This document shows positions 16,425 through 25,298 of a DNA stretch of 64,000 nucleotides, in pieces. This stretch comes from Rhodoferax sp. U2-2l. Lineage in GTDB: Bacteria; Pseudomonadota; Gammaproteobacteria; Burkholderiales; Burkholderiaceae_C. The notes beneath the pieces are model-generated. The model searched no databases. It was not told the origin of the DNA and worked only from the letters and a program-made list of their open reading frames with translations. The number at the start of each line of letters is the position of its first letter. Position 1 is the first letter of the stretch. The translations under genes were made by a program, and so were the position numbers. Location: the NCBI RefSeq assembly GCF_020594515.1, contig NZ_JAJCTH010000004.1:124001-188000 (forward strand), read 5' to 3'.

Positions 16425-17113
16425 GCGATGCTGTCCTTGCTGTTGGCCTTGGCCTCCGCCATGCCCAGCAAAGCGTGGATGGCCGCCACCACCAGGGTCG
16501 AGCCGCCCTTGCGGCCACGGATCACCACCCAGGGTAAATCACTCTGCAAGGCCATCAAGTCTTTGGACTCAGCCGCCGATACAAAACCCACCGGCATGCC
16601 GACCACCAGGGCCGGGCGGACACCCTCTTCGCGGATCAGCCGCACCACTTCGATCAAAGCGGTGGGGGCGTTGCCAATGCCGACGATGGCACCGTCCAGC
16701 AGCCCCAGCCTGTGCGCCTTGCGCATGGCCTGCACCGCACGCGTGGTGCCCTGTGTCTGAGCCAACTCAATCACATCAGGATCACTGATGAACTGGTGGG
16801 TGCTGATGCCAAAGTGCGCCAGGCGCGGGGCAGACAGACCCACACAAATCATCTCGACATCGGCCACCACACGAGCCTGGCCCGAAAAAATGGCCGCCAG
16901 ACCGGCGCTCACCGCCTGGGGATGAAATTCGGTCAAGCCATTGAAATCAAAGTCGGCATTGGCGTGGATCATGCGACGCACCACGGGCCACTGTTCTGGC
17001 GCGTAGTTGTGGGGACCGGCTTCGCGGTCGATCACCGCAAACGAATCGTGCTCGATGGCGCGGCCAGCGGCGGTGAGTTGTTCGGTGATGACATTGGGAG
17101 TGGACAAACTCAT
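16421..17113 (-). CDS. cobH: Precorrin-8X/cobalt-precorrin-8 methylmutase
   Basis: A 230-residue methylmutase (CobH/CbiC) moving the C11 methyl to C12 to give (hydrogeno)cobyrinic acid. Motifs are RMIHANADFDFNGL with the catalytic His, VVADVEMICVGLS, VGIGNAPTALIEVVRLI and VVGMPVGFVSAAESK. Full length for the family. It starts with a 4-base overlap to the cbiX stop. It is the last ring-modifying step coded here; no amidase (cbiA/cobB) or precorrin-6 reductase gene is in the window. Confidence 0.95.
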   Translation of the reverse strand: MSLSTPNVITEQLTAAGRAIEHDSFAVIDREAGPHNYAPEQWPVVRRMIHANADFDFNGLTEFHPQAVSAGLAAIFSGQARVVADVEMICVGLSAPRLAHFGISTHQFISDPDVIELAQTQGTTRAVQAMRKAHRLGLLDGAIVGIGNAPTALIEVVRLIREEGVRPALVVGMPVGFVSAAESKDLMALQSDLPWVVIRGRKGGSTLVVAAIHALLGMAEAKANSKDSIA

Positions 17114-18111
17114 GCCGGGGCTCCGACATGGGGATGGTGGTGTCCATGCTCATGCTCATGCTCATGCTCATGCTCATGCTCATGCTCATGCTCATGCTCA
17201 TGTTCATGTTCATGTTCATGAGGATGGTCGTGTTCGTGCGGGTGTGCATGGTCATGGCCGTGGTGTGTGCCATCGTCATGCAGGTGACCGCCTTGGCCAT
17301 GTTCAACGGCAAACTCGCGGAACTTGCAGCCATCACAGGCCATCATCGCCGCGGGGCGACCAAGCCGGGCATCGTTCACACGTTGTTCCAGCACCTCAAA
17401 CACTTCGGGCTCAAAACCAAAATAGTCGGTCAGCGCAAAACGCACCGTGGGGTACTGCGTCTTGAGGTTGGCCACCTGGCGCACGATGCGCGCCATCAGC
17501 GTGCCGTTGAACAGGTAATACGGCAACACCACCACCTGGGTCATGCCCAGCAGGTGCTGGCGCTGCACGACTTTCTCCAGGCGCGGGTAGGTGATGCCGG
17601 TGAACGCCACATCGACCAGCGGGTGGTCCGTTTCTTCCATCACCCAGCGCGCCATCTTGGCCATTTCGCCATTCGCGTGGCGGTCGGACGAGCCGCGCCC
17701 GAGCAAGACCACACCGGTGGTGGTGGGGTCGGGCATGTCCAGCGACTTCATCGCGGTTTTGAGGCGGCGCAGCACCACCTTCAACAGCAGGTCGCAAGCG
17801 GTCAACTCGGGGGTGTACAAAAACTGGACCCGTGGAAACCGGACACGTGCTGCGTCAATCGCCTGCGGGATGTCCATCTTGACGTGGCCCGCCGCATTCA
17901 GAATCAGCGGCACCACCATCACGCGGCCCGACTTGGCGGCGGCAGTATTCAAACCCTGCGCCAGCGTGATGTCGGCCAGCTCGATAAAACAAACCTCGAT
18001 CGACCAGCTCGGCTGGCGTTGGCGCCACTGCTGGGCAAAAGCCAGGATTTCGTCGTTGCCGGAGGCCTCGCGTGAGCCGTGGCCCACCAGCAAAATGGTG
18101 TCAGAGGTCAT
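17110..18111 (-). CDS. cbiX: Sirohydrochlorin cobaltochelatase CbiX with MxCxxC motif and His-Glu tail
   Basis: A 333-residue chelatase with two CbiX-type domains: the first from TILLVGHGSREASGNDEIL, the second from GVVLLGRGSSDRHANGEM. It inserts cobalt into sirohydrochlorin. Near residue 275 it carries MACDGC, matching the MxCxxC motif that binds an Fe-S cluster in B. megaterium CbiX. The last 60 residues are almost pure His with Glu, Asp and Pro, including about a dozen consecutive His-Glu pairs, probably a cobalt store or delivery site. The ATG at 18111 overlaps the cobM stop (ATGA); a longer frame to 18276 lies inside cobM. The repeat tract coding the tail is listed separately. Confidence 0.95.
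   Translation of the reverse strand: MTSDTILLVGHGSREASGNDEILAFAQQWRQRQPSWSIEVCFIELADITLAQGLNTAAAKSGRVMVVPLILNAAGHVKMDIPQAIDAARVRFPRVQFLYTPELTACDLLLKVVLRRLKTAMKSLDMPDPTTTGVVLLGRGSSDRHANGEMAKMARWVMEETDHPLVDVAFTGITYPRLEKVVQRQHLLGMTQVVVLPYYLFNGTLMARIVRQVANLKTQYPTVRFALTDYFGFEPEVFEVLEQRVNDARLGRPAAMMACDGCKFREFAVEHGQGGHLHDDGTHHGHDHAHPHEHDHPHEHEHEHEHEHEHEHEHEHEHEHEHGHHHPHVGAPA
17145..17220 (-). repeat. Hexanucleotide tandem repeat coding His-Glu pairs at the end of cbiX
   Basis: Nine uninterrupted copies of CATGCT (17145-17198) followed by three of CATGTT, read on the plus strand, and a last partial copy. On the coding strand these are GAG-CAT and GAA-CAT, giving Glu-His pairs in frame. Pure six-base tandem copies are prone to replication slippage, which would lengthen or shorten the metal-binding tail two residues at a time without breaking the frame. 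Confidence 0.95.
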
Positions 18112-18929
18112 GGGGTATCCAGGGTAAGTTGAGAAGCAGGCACGCTGGCCTGCCGGAAACGGTGGGTAAAGCTGGCGTCGTAGAGTTTGGATTTGGCCAG
18201 GGTGGTCCAATGCCGGGCGCCCAGTGTCGGGCTGGCGATGATCATCGACTGGCTGACCAGCTTGGCCTCGCGGCACAGGGCCTGGATGGTGGCCACGGTG
18301 CCACGCACAATCTTTTCTTCACCGGGCCAACTGGCCTTGTGCACCACCACCACGGGCGCATCACGCGACCAGCCCGCGGCGCTCAAGGCCGCAGTGACTT
18401 TGCCCAGCAGGGTGATGCTCAGAAAGATGCATAGGGTGCTGTGGTGGGCTGCCAGCTCTTGCAACGATTCACCCTCGGGCATGGGCGTGCGCCCTTCCAT
18501 GCGGGTCAGAATCACGGTCTGGGTGACTTCGGGCAGGGTCAGGCTCTCGACCGCTGCTGCGGCAGAGGCCATGGCCGAGGACACCCCCGGCACCACCTGC
18601 ACCGGCACACCCGCCGCATCCAGCGGCTGCACCAGCTCAATCAAGGCGCCGTACAGCCCGGGGTCTCCGGTCTGCAGGCGCACCACGGTCTCGCAGCGCG
18701 CCGCCTGCGTGATCAGCCAAGCCGACATGTCCTCCAAGGTCATGTCTTTGCTGTCCACAATGACGCAATCCGCTGGTGCCCAGCGGGTTGCGGCTTCGCT
18801 GACCAGGGAGCCAGCGAACAAAATGGCGCCCGCGCGCTCAATCAGCCCGCGGCCCTTGACGGTGATCAGGTCCGGGTCACCAGGACCGGCCCCCACAAAC
18901 CAAACGCATCCGGGCTTGGGCTGCACCAT
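18108..18929 (-). CDS. cobM: Precorrin-4 C11-methyltransferase
   Basis: A 273-residue tetrapyrrole methylase (CobM/CbiF). Motifs: VWFVGAGPGDPDLITVKGRG, AGAILFAGSLVSE, VVRLQTGDPGLYGALIE, VVPGVSSAMASAAA and a conserved TVILTRMEGRTPMPE typical of this member. It adds the C11 methyl. It begins only 3 bases after cbiM ends and overlaps the cbiX start by 4 bases. It is second in the operon. Confidence 0.95.
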   Translation of the reverse strand: MVQPKPGCVWFVGAGPGDPDLITVKGRGLIERAGAILFAGSLVSEAATRWAPADCVIVDSKDMTLEDMSAWLITQAARCETVVRLQTGDPGLYGALIELVQPLDAAGVPVQVVPGVSSAMASAAAAVESLTLPEVTQTVILTRMEGRTPMPEGESLQELAAHHSTLCIFLSITLLGKVTAALSAAGWSRDAPVVVVHKASWPGEEKIVRGTVATIQALCREAKLVSQSMIIASPTLGARHWTTLAKSKLYDASFTHRFRQASVPASQLTLDTP

Positions 18930-18932
18930 GGA

Positions 18933-19610
18933 TCAGGCCGCGCTGTACAGACGTTTGTCGACAGCGACCGAGCCTTGCAGGCGGTGCATCATCTTGGCCA
19001 ATGCCAACACGCCCAGGTCGATCAGGGGTTCGGCCAACACAATGGTCATGTAGGCTGCGCCAAAGCTGGCAACACTGGCCAGGTTCTCAGCACCCACACC
19101 CCGGCCATACAAGGCCCAGAAGCCGACCCACACCACGATGCCACCTTGGTAAGCCACCGACAGCTTGAAGGCCTGGGCGTAGCTGATGTCCACATAAGCG
19201 GTGCTCTCAGGAATGATCTTGCGCGCCAGGGCGGCGGTGGCAAACAGCGGCACCAGCAGGGTGGTGACGTTCATGCCGTACTGCGGCAAATCGAACGGTG
19301 CAAAAAACAGGCCCTGAACCAACAAACCACCAGCTAGGCCAATGGCAGCCGGTGCCACACCAAATACCAGCAACAGGGTGGTACCCAGAATCAGGTGCAC
19401 CTCGGAGACACCCACCGGGTGGTGCGGCAGCACTTCAAAAAAGCAGAACACCAAAGCCACGGCCATGGCAGAACGCAAAGCAAAAGCCAACAAGCCATCA
19501 CGTTTGACGGTATTGACAGCCAACTTGGCCGCATACGCCAGGGCACCGGCGGCGGTGGCGACACTGAGGAAAATTTTGGCGCCTTCAACAAGGCCTGGTT
19601 CGATGTGCAT
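18933..19610 (-). CDS. cbiM: CbiM-like cobalt transport permease (energy-coupling factor S component)
   Basis: A 225-residue membrane protein beginning MHIEPGLVEGAKIFLS; the N-terminal Met-His-Ile is the metal ligand motif of CbiM. About six to seven spans follow, with VSEVHLILGTTLLLVFG and GLLVQGLFFAPFDLPQYGMN, the pore-region pattern of the family. It is the first gene behind the cobalamin riboswitch and has a strong AAAGGAG ribosome site. No cbiN, cbiQ or cbiO follows, so it either works alone, as some CbiMN/BioY-type S components do, or with subunits elsewhere. Role: cobalt uptake for the operon. Confidence 0.88.
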   Translation of the reverse strand: MHIEPGLVEGAKIFLSVATAAGALAYAAKLAVNTVKRDGLLAFALRSAMAVALVFCFFEVLPHHPVGVSEVHLILGTTLLLVFGVAPAAIGLAGGLLVQGLFFAPFDLPQYGMNVTTLLVPLFATAALARKIIPESTAYVDISYAQAFKLSVAYQGGIVVWVGFWALYGRGVGAENLASVASFGAAYMTIVLAEPLIDLGVLALAKMMHRLQGSVAVDKRLYSAA

Positions 19611-19670
19611 GGTGTAACTCCTTTAAAAACGACGGATTGAAAAATAACGGGTGAACGCAGAGAAGAGCTG

Positions 19671-19766
19671 TCAGCAGTTGGGCACCTCCTGACGCAGGCG
19701 CAACAGCGCCTGTCTGACAAGGCCATGTGCAGCCATGCGTGTGAGCACCAGCGCGTGTTGCGCCAT
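19671..19766 (-). CDS. Possible 31-residue leader ORF between riboswitch and cbiM
   Basis: An ATG at 19766 opens a 31-codon frame (MAQHALVLTRMAAHGLVRQA...) ending 60 bases before cbiM. The peptide is basic and amphipathic and ends in Cys. No clear ribosome site precedes it, and it contains a perfect seven-base hairpin (19695-19712, CAGGCGC/GCGCCTG). It may be a chance frame in a structured leader. Confidence 0.2.
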   Translation of the reverse strand: MAQHALVLTRMAAHGLVRQALLRLRQEVPNC

Positions 19767-19881
19767 GATGTTGGGTGACCCAGCCGTTAAAAGCTAAGCA
19801 GGGTCAGCGCGCGGGCGAGCCCGACGCCCTGGCGGCGATGGCCGCAGCGCGGGTGACTCGGGCGATAGGGGTGTGTGGGAC

Positions 19882-19915
19882 GGAAAAGAAAACGGGCGAA
19901 CAAGCCCACGGCCAA
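19882..19915 (-). terminator. Possible expression-platform terminator between riboswitch and cbiM
   Basis: Read on the minus strand, a short stem (TGGGC...GCCCG with a TTGTTC-like loop) is followed directly by TTTTCTTTTCC. The U-rich run after a hairpin, 120 bases below the B12 box, fits an intrinsic terminator controlled by the riboswitch. The stem is only five pairs, so this is tentative. Confidence 0.35.
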
Positions 19916-20029
19916 GACAAGAGGCGCGCGACAGGGGGTCGAAGAGTCATCACAGAATTCACCGGCATCAAGCTCTCACCATCTTCCCCGACAGTGCCTG
20001 AGCGTCACGGTTGCCCGCACGCGAGCAAC

Positions 20030-20235
20030 CACCTTGTTGGCCGGTATCCGGGCTGGTGGATGCCACCTCCATCGCCTTCCCAAGTGTCTGTTCAGAACAC
20101 TCAGTGGCCTTGATGGGAGCTAAATCATGACGATTCGTCCACTTACCGTTGCGGGGGCAGCGCAGGTTAGGTGGGCTGTTGTCAGCCTGACCCTCCTGCT
20201 TCCCGTTGAACTGCGCCGTGTGAACCACGTCGCGA
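20030..20235 (-). promoter_or_regulatory. Cobalamin riboswitch controlling the B12 operon
   Basis: On the minus strand the leader carries the conserved pieces of the AdoCbl riboswitch in order. CTGCCCCCGCAACGGTAAG lies at 20142-20160. GCCACTG lies at about 20104-20110, followed by GGGAAGGCG. The B12 box AGCCCGGATACCGGCC is at 20039-20054. A purine-rich GGGAAGC segment (about 20196-20205) belongs to the upstream arm. It lies 430 bases upstream of cbiM with no gene between, so it must act on the cobalamin operon, shutting it down when adenosylcobalamin is plentiful. Confidence 0.96.
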
Positions 20236-20272
20236 GCACCAACAGCGGAATTCTAACCACAGTTTTTGGCAT

Positions 20273-20304
20273 GAAGCAGCCGGAAGCGCCCCGCGGGCTG
20301 CTTC
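20273..20304 (-). terminator. Hairpin after torD, probable transcript end
   Basis: GAAGCAGCC at 20273 pairs with GGCTGCTTC ending at 20304 (nine to ten base pairs, GC-rich loop). It stands 23 bases after the torD stop and just before the leader of the cobalamin operon. No U-run follows on the minus strand, so intrinsic termination is unproven. Confidence 0.4.
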
Positions 20305-20326
20305 AACTTCTCACCTTGGGCGTCGA

Positions 20327-21046
20327 CTAAGACGTGCGGCGATTGCCATCCTGTGACGCTGCTGCGTCACCCTGCGCCACATCCTGCAAGAACAACACAT
20401 CGTGCTGGACAAAAGCCAGCACCAGGGCGGCCAGGGCGGGGTAAACATCGAACCGGGTCGTGACTTGGCGGGATTTCTCGGCAAACATCGGGAGCCAGGT
20501 CATCAGTCCATCCTGCAGGAAAGCCGCCTGGTCCAGCGCTTGAACGCCGGCGCGCAGGTTGTCTTGCGGCGCTTGTTCGATCAGCTTGACCATCACCGCC
20601 AGGTAGATCGCCAGGTGGTCGGCGGGCTCCTTGAAGTCGTCCTGCAGCACCAGCGACGACTGCGCCAAAAACGACCGCATGCGTTGCTCGGTGGGCCCGC
20701 AAAACTGCGCCGCGTCGTTTTTGTAGCAGGAGCCATACGGCAAGGCGCCGGACTTGGCGTCCAGCAAGAACGCCTGGGCAAAGTCCGCCGCCAGTTCCAG
20801 GCGGGCGTAGGGCACCTCGCGCAGGCTGTGCAGCGCCGCTTGCAGGCGCTGGCTCTCAGGAGCCAGCCCGATGTTGGCCAGCCCCTGCAGCAGCCCATCC
20901 ACTTCGCCGCCCAGGTAGGCGTTGAGTTGGGCGTCAGTCAACTCGGCGGCGTAGAGGCTGGAGAACCACCCGTAGACCACCGCGCGCTGCTGGCACGCCT
21001 GTTGCCACTGCGCCGCATCGAGCGCGCCCGATTCTGCGGCCCTCAT
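20327..21046 (-). CDS. torD: TorD, chaperone for TMAO reductase
   Basis: A 239-residue, mostly helical protein of the TorD/DmsD family. It binds the Tat signal and core of apo-TorA in the cytoplasm and protects it until the molybdenum cofactor is inserted. The family stretch [20 protein letters not shown] and the [16 protein letters not shown] region (E-P-x-D-H-L) are visible. The ATG at 21046 overlaps the torA stop (ATGA). The longer frame to 21505 is a shadow of torA. It is the last gene of torECAD. Confidence 0.93.
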   Translation of the reverse strand: MRAAESGALDAAQWQQACQQRAVVYGWFSSLYAAELTDAQLNAYLGGEVDGLLQGLANIGLAPESQRLQAALHSLREVPYARLELAADFAQAFLLDAKSGALPYGSCYKNDAAQFCGPTEQRMRSFLAQSSLVLQDDFKEPADHLAIYLAVMVKLIEQAPQDNLRAGVQALDQAAFLQDGLMTWLPMFAEKSRQVTTRFDVYPALAALVLAFVQHDVLFLQDVAQGDAAASQDGNRRTS

Positions 21047-23607
21047 GCTGAACGCACCGGTGTGCCGCTGGCATCGACCTCGGTCGGGCCGCCAAAGGCG
21101 GTGACTGCGGGTGCCGCGCCGATGAACTTCTCGATCTGCACCAGGCAGGTATTGGCGCTGGTGGCCTGGGCTAGGCTGGAGGTGCCGATGTCCAGCGTCA
21201 AGGTGTTCGGGTCGCCATAGGTGTCGAGCGCACCGACCTCGGGCCCGGTCGGGCCGTACCAGGCGCCTTCCTGAATGCGCACCACGCCGCTGGGGAAGTT
21301 GTCCGACACATGGGCACCGGCCAGCAACTGGCCGCGGTCGTTGAACACGCGCACCAGGTCGCCGTGCGCGATGCCGCGTGCCTTGGCATCGGCCGGGCTC
21401 AAGAAGACCGGTTCGCGGCCCTTGATGGCGTAGGTCGAGCGCAGCGGTTCGGACTCGCACAGCTGCGAGTGCAGGCGCTTGTCCGGGTGCACCGACTGCA
21501 GCCACAGCGGGAAGCGTTTGGAGTTGGGGCCGCCGTGCGAGCGCTCGGTTTTTTCCATCCAGATCGGGTGACCTTTGCAGTCGGCGTAGCCAAAGCGCTC
21601 GATCTTGCGGCTGAAAATCTCAATAAATCCCGACGGGGTGCCCAGCGCATTGACCTCGGCATCGTCACGAAAATCAGCATGACGCACCCAGGGTTTGCCT
21701 TCAGGAAACAGCACATAGCCCGTTTTCCAGAACTCGGCAAAAGGTGGCATGGGGAACTCCTTGAGGCCGTTTTCCTTGCGGCAGTCCTCGTAGAGTTTTT
21801 CGACCCACTGCATCTCGTTCATGCCACGGGTGTATTCCTCTTCGCGGTTGAAGCGGCGGCACAGGCCCTTGAAGATCTCGAAATCCGGGCGCGAGTGAAA
21901 CAGCGGGTCCACCAGCTTGTGCATCGCCAGCACGCCGCGGTTGCTGTAGGAGCCGTAGGCGTCGATGTCGTTGCGCTCAAAGTGGGTGCAGGCCGGCAGC
22001 ACGATGTCGGCAAAGCGGCAGGTGGCGGTCCAGTTGTAGTCGATCGCGACCACGGTTTCCAGCTGGCGGTAGGCCTGCTTCATGCGGTTGCGTTGCGACT
22101 GGCGGTGCCACTGGTTGCAGCCGGTGAAGATGGCCATCTTGTACGGCGCCAGCTTCACTTTGCCGCCATTGAAGTCGATCTCTTTGCCGGGCTCGAGCAG
22201 GGCGTCGATCACGCGAGCAATCGGCATGGTCGGGCTGTAGCCCTTGTAATCGGTGTTGTCGTACTTGGGCTTGCGACCCGGGTCCAGGTTGAGCGGGAAG
22301 GCGCCCGGCATGGCCGCGCCCGAGGACGACACGCCCACCGAGCTGTAGTGGTGGGCGTAGCTGATGCCGCCCCCGGGCAGGCCGATCTGGCCCAGCATGG
22401 CCGCCAGCACCGCGCCCATCCAGTACGGCTGCTCACCATGTTGCTGGCGCTGGATGGCCCAGCCGAAGATCAGCTGGGTGCGGTTTTTGGCCATTTGACG
22501 CGCCAGCTGGCGAATGCGCTGCGCGGGCACGCCGCAGATGGCAGCCGCCCACTCGGCGGTTTTTTCCACCTTGTCTTCGGTCTGGCCCAGCAGGTACGGC
22601 AGGAACCGATCAAACCCCAGGGTGTAGGTCTTGATGAAGCTCTTGTCGTACAGGTCTTCCTTGACCAGCGTGTGCGCAATGCCCAGCATCATCGCCACGT
22701 CGGTCATCGGGTTGATGTACTGGTGCTCGCAGCCCAGGTAATTCTGCGTCTTGCTCTTGACCGGGTCCAGACACAGCACCTGGATCTCTTTGGCGGCGAC
22801 TTTTTTCTTGAGCTGCTCAAAGTAGGCGTAAGACTCGTGGGTTTCGGTGTTCCAGCCGACCTGCAGGTTCTTGATCGGGTCATTGGCCCAGAACACGATC
22901 ATCTTGCTTTCTTTGAGGATCAACTCCCACGAGGTGCCCTGCGAATAAACCTCGGTCGAGCCCAGCACATAGGGCAGGATGGTTTGGCCAGCGCCGGTGG
23001 AGTAGTCGCCCACGGTGCCGACACTGCGGCCATGCATGCCGATGGCGCGGATCATGTGGTTGCCGCAGCTGTGCATCTGGCCCACCGTGCGCCAGCCGAC
23101 CCCGGCGGTGTGCAGCGCCCACGGGCCGTAGGATTTTTGAACGCGCTCCAGCTCCTCGTAGAACAGGTCCAGCGCATCGTCCCAGCTGACGCGCACAAAA
23201 CGGTTGTCGCCGCGCTGGGCGGTGTCACTGTGGTGGCGCTTCTTGTACCAGTCCAGCCGCACCATCGGGTAACGAATGCGCGAGGAGCTGTAGATCAGGC
23301 CGGGAATGCCCTTGATCATCTCGGTCGGGTGTTTGTCGTATTCAAACGGCCGCACTTCCACCACCCGGTCGTTGACCACCTTGGCGCGGATGGCGCCGAA
23401 GTGTGAGCCGGTGATCTTCCAGCCGGCCATGTCCTTGCCAGCGGCACTGGCCGCACCCGCAACAGCGCTGGCGCCGTCCCGGGCGGTCGCGGCCTGGGCC
23501 GGTGCGGCGCTCAGCAAGGCCGGGCCCACCAGCGTGGTGCCGGAAAAAGCCGCCAGTCCCTTTAAAAAATTGCGACGTGAGTAAGTCATGTTGGTCATCC
23601 TGTTCAA
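21043..23607 (-). CDS. torA: TorA, periplasmic trimethylamine-N-oxide reductase (molybdoenzyme)
   Basis: An 854-residue bis-MGD molybdoenzyme of the DMSO-reductase family. The N-terminal Tat signal is [19 protein letters not shown], ending near APAQA. The absence of an N-terminal Fe-S cysteine motif is as in TorA/DorA/BisC. The molybdenum ligand serine is in [12 protein letters not shown] near residue 200. [14 protein letters not shown] and [18 protein letters not shown] are typical TorA stretches. It reduces TMAO to trimethylamine using electrons from TorC. The start at 23607 overlaps the torC stop by 4 bases. An internal ATG six codons later has a better-placed AGGA, so the true start may be there. 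Confidence 0.96.
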   Translation of the reverse strand: MNRMTNMTYSRRNFLKGLAAFSGTTLVGPALLSAAPAQAATARDGASAVAGAASAAGKDMAGWKITGSHFGAIRAKVVNDRVVEVRPFEYDKHPTEMIKGIPGLIYSSSRIRYPMVRLDWYKKRHHSDTAQRGDNRFVRVSWDDALDLFYEELERVQKSYGPWALHTAGVGWRTVGQMHSCGNHMIRAIGMHGRSVGTVGDYSTGAGQTILPYVLGSTEVYSQGTSWELILKESKMIVFWANDPIKNLQVGWNTETHESYAYFEQLKKKVAAKEIQVLCLDPVKSKTQNYLGCEHQYINPMTDVAMMLGIAHTLVKEDLYDKSFIKTYTLGFDRFLPYLLGQTEDKVEKTAEWAAAICGVPAQRIRQLARQMAKNRTQLIFGWAIQRQQHGEQPYWMGAVLAAMLGQIGLPGGGISYAHHYSSVGVSSSGAAMPGAFPLNLDPGRKPKYDNTDYKGYSPTMPIARVIDALLEPGKEIDFNGGKVKLAPYKMAIFTGCNQWHRQSQRNRMKQAYRQLETVVAIDYNWTATCRFADIVLPACTHFERNDIDAYGSYSNRGVLAMHKLVDPLFHSRPDFEIFKGLCRRFNREEEYTRGMNEMQWVEKLYEDCRKENGLKEFPMPPFAEFWKTGYVLFPEGKPWVRHADFRDDAEVNALGTPSGFIEIFSRKIERFGYADCKGHPIWMEKTERSHGGPNSKRFPLWLQSVHPDKRLHSQLCESEPLRSTYAIKGREPVFLSPADAKARGIAHGDLVRVFNDRGQLLAGAHVSDNFPSGVVRIQEGAWYGPTGPEVGALDTYGDPNTLTLDIGTSSLAQATSANTCLVQIEKFIGAAPAVTAFGGPTEVDASGTPVRSA

Positions 23608-24830
23608 GGCCGTGCGGTTTGTAAAGTGGCGTCAGCAGCGGCTGCCGCATGGGGCTTGTTGCTGAAGTCCGACGAGTGCGATTGCAGGTACTTCAGCACC
23701 ACCTTGGCGGTGTCGGCATCCATGCTGGTGAAGCCCACCATGCCGCCAAACAGACCCGGCCAGGCGTTGGCATCAATGTGCGACTCCAGCGGTTGGCGGT
23801 GGCACACGCTGCAACTTTGCGTGTAGGAGGCACGGGCGATGGTCCAGATGGGCTCCACGCTGTCGATCAGGCTGCCCTTCTTGATCCAGAGTTGGGCTTG
23901 TACCTGCTGCCATTCCAGCCCGGTGTTCGGGTCTTCCTGGCTGGCCAGGACCTTGACCAGTTCGGGTTTTTGCGCCACTGCCTTGTCCAGCACGGCGTTG
24001 GTGATGTTCAGGCCAAACTCGCCATACCAGACGCGGCCATAACCTTTGTTCTTGCGCCACAGCGTCAGCTCCACCTGTTGGGCGTCGCCCTGGGTTTGCA
24101 GCACCTTGACCTTGGCGGCCACTTCGATCGCACCCACTTTGCTCTTGAGCTCGGCGTCGGCAAACAAGTCTTGCGGCACCACGGTGTAGTAGTCCTTGCC
24201 ACTGGACACGCTCTGGCCGATGGCACTGGACAACAAAGTGTCAAAGGCCGGGTTGCGCGCACCTTTCATGTCAGGCAACTGGTGGGCCACACCTTTGTGG
24301 CAATCGATGCAGCTCTGGTCGCGCGCGGCGGCATTGCGCATGGCGACTTGCGAGGTCGGGCGCATCTTGTCGAAGTCCATGTCCTTGTAGTCATGGCAGT
24401 TGCGGCATTCGCGTGAACCGTTGGCGGAAAAACGTGCCCACTCACGCTGGGCCAGCACCAGGCGGTGCTCCTTGAATTTTTCACGGGTGCCGATCTGGCC
24501 GGTGAACTGCGCCAGCACTTCGCGGCTGGCCTGCATCTTGCGCGCCAGCTTGTCGGTGAAGTCGTGGGGCACGTGGCAGTCCGGGCAGGTGGCGCGAACC
24601 CCGCTGCGGTTGCTCCAGTGCACGGTCTTTTGCAGCTCGGGCAGCAGGTTGTCGTGCATGGTGTGGCAGTTGAGGCAAAACTCTTCCTTGTTGGTGAGTT
24701 CCATGGCCGTGTTGAAGCCCTGCCAGGACAGGATGCCGGCCATGAAGCCGCCCGTCACCAGCACGCCCAGGCCAATCTTCATGGAAGGCCGCAGGAACAG
24801 CTGGCGGATAAATCTGAATAACTTTGTCAT
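23604..24830 (-). CDS. torC: TorC, membrane-anchored pentahaem cytochrome c
   Basis: A 408-residue NapC/NirT-family cytochrome. One N-terminal anchor lies at about residues 18-36. Four CxxCH sites follow in the NapC-like domain (C52, C82, C142, C174), and a fifth (C340, CSVCH) lies in the C-terminal domain that docks TorA. It takes electrons from menaquinol and passes them to TorA. The five-haem layout separates TorC from tetrahaem NapC. A GAGAT-type ribosome site precedes ATG 24830. It is second in the operon, 75 bases after torE. Confidence 0.95.
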   Translation of the reverse strand: MTKLFRFIRQLFLRPSMKIGLGVLVTGGFMAGILSWQGFNTAMELTNKEEFCLNCHTMHDNLLPELQKTVHWSNRSGVRATCPDCHVPHDFTDKLARKMQASREVLAQFTGQIGTREKFKEHRLVLAQREWARFSANGSRECRNCHDYKDMDFDKMRPTSQVAMRNAAARDQSCIDCHKGVAHQLPDMKGARNPAFDTLLSSAIGQSVSSGKDYYTVVPQDLFADAELKSKVGAIEVAAKVKVLQTQGDAQQVELTLWRKNKGYGRVWYGEFGLNITNAVLDKAVAQKPELVKVLASQEDPNTGLEWQQVQAQLWIKKGSLIDSVEPIWTIARASYTQSCSVCHRQPLESHIDANAWPGLFGGMVGFTSMDADTAKVVLKYLQSHSSDFSNKPHAAAAADATLQTARP

Positions 24831-24905
24831 GATCTCTTTCTAGGCATGTGATGCGCTAGTCAATGGCGCGCGCACCGACGCGTCAAACCGGGTTGGCCTG
24901 CAAAC

Positions 24906-25085
24906 TCAGCTCGGTGGTCCAAAGACCAGCAGCTGGGAGAACCAGACCAGAAACCCATACACCACCAGCAAGACGCCCATCAAGGCGGGCAGGCCGACCA
25001 GGGCCAGCAGCAAGAAATTGCGCCAGTCGCGCTGCGACCCGACAATGGCCGCCTCGCTTGAAAAATCATCCGGTTTGTTGTCCAT
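24906..25085 (-). CDS. torE: TorE/NapE-like small membrane protein
   Basis: A 59-residue protein with a polar N-terminus (MDNKPDDFSSEAAIVGSQRD) and one long hydrophobic span (FLLLALVGLPALMGVLLVVY). The conserved WRNFLLLALVGLP-type stretch fits the TorE/NapE family. The ATG at 25085 has AGGAC eight bases upstream; an upstream in-frame ATG at 25133 is in the promoter region. It is first in the torECAD operon, the same order as in Shewanella. Its exact role is not known. Confidence 0.85.
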   Translation of the reverse strand: MDNKPDDFSSEAAIVGSQRDWRNFLLLALVGLPALMGVLLVVYGFLVWFSQLLVFGPPS

Positions 25086-25116
25086 GCTGGGTCCTATGGC
25101 AATGTGCGTTGACGAA

Positions 25117-25141
25117 GTGAATGCCGCAATCACGCATTCAC
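25117..25141. promoter_or_regulatory. Perfect inverted repeat in the torE-torR divergent promoter
   Basis: GTGAATGC (25117-25124) and GCATTCAC (25134-25141) form perfect eight-base arms around a nine-base spacer, 32 bases upstream of the torE start. A related half-site TGTGAATGG recurs near 25190. It could be a regulator site for torECAD or a leader hairpin. Confidence 0.45.
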
Positions 25142-25167
25142 CGGCTGCGGATGATTTTGCTCAGCGG

Positions 25168-25293
25168 GTATGAACTGACTGGTGAAATTTGTGAATGGCG
25201 CCCTGTGTTGTGTTAACCGCATTAACCAAACCTGGCGGGTTCGGCCCTGGCCCGAGCTGACCGCTGGATAATCCGGCCACTTTTTATGAACCC
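25168..25293. promoter_or_regulatory. Candidate TorR boxes between torE and torR
   Basis: E. coli tor boxes read CTGTTCATAT (reverse complement ATATGAACAG). Here GTATGAACTG (25168-25177) matches eight of ten bases, and TTATGAACCC (25284-25293), just upstream of the torR start, matches seven. TTGTGAATGG (25189-25198) is a weaker relative. The spacing suggests TorR binds the torECAD promoter and perhaps its own. Confidence 0.5.
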
Positions 25294-25298
25294 AGCCT

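Noticed and set aside
17145..17220. Possible CRISPR or tRNA-like repeat array
   Set aside because: The repeat is a pure six-base tandem without spacers, in frame with the His-Glu tail of cbiX.
19968..20330. Open frames on both strands over the riboswitch
   Set aside because: The conserved cobalamin riboswitch explains the sequence. The frames have no ribosome sites and odd composition.
20327..21505. TorD extended to 392 residues
   Set aside because: The extension is the shadow of torA. The ATG at 21046 overlaps the torA stop, as usual for coupled genes.
22480..23607. TorA could be a biotin sulfoxide or DMSO reductase
   Set aside because: The torC pentahaem partner, torD, torE and the torRST regulators all flank it, which fixes the assignment to TMAO reductase.
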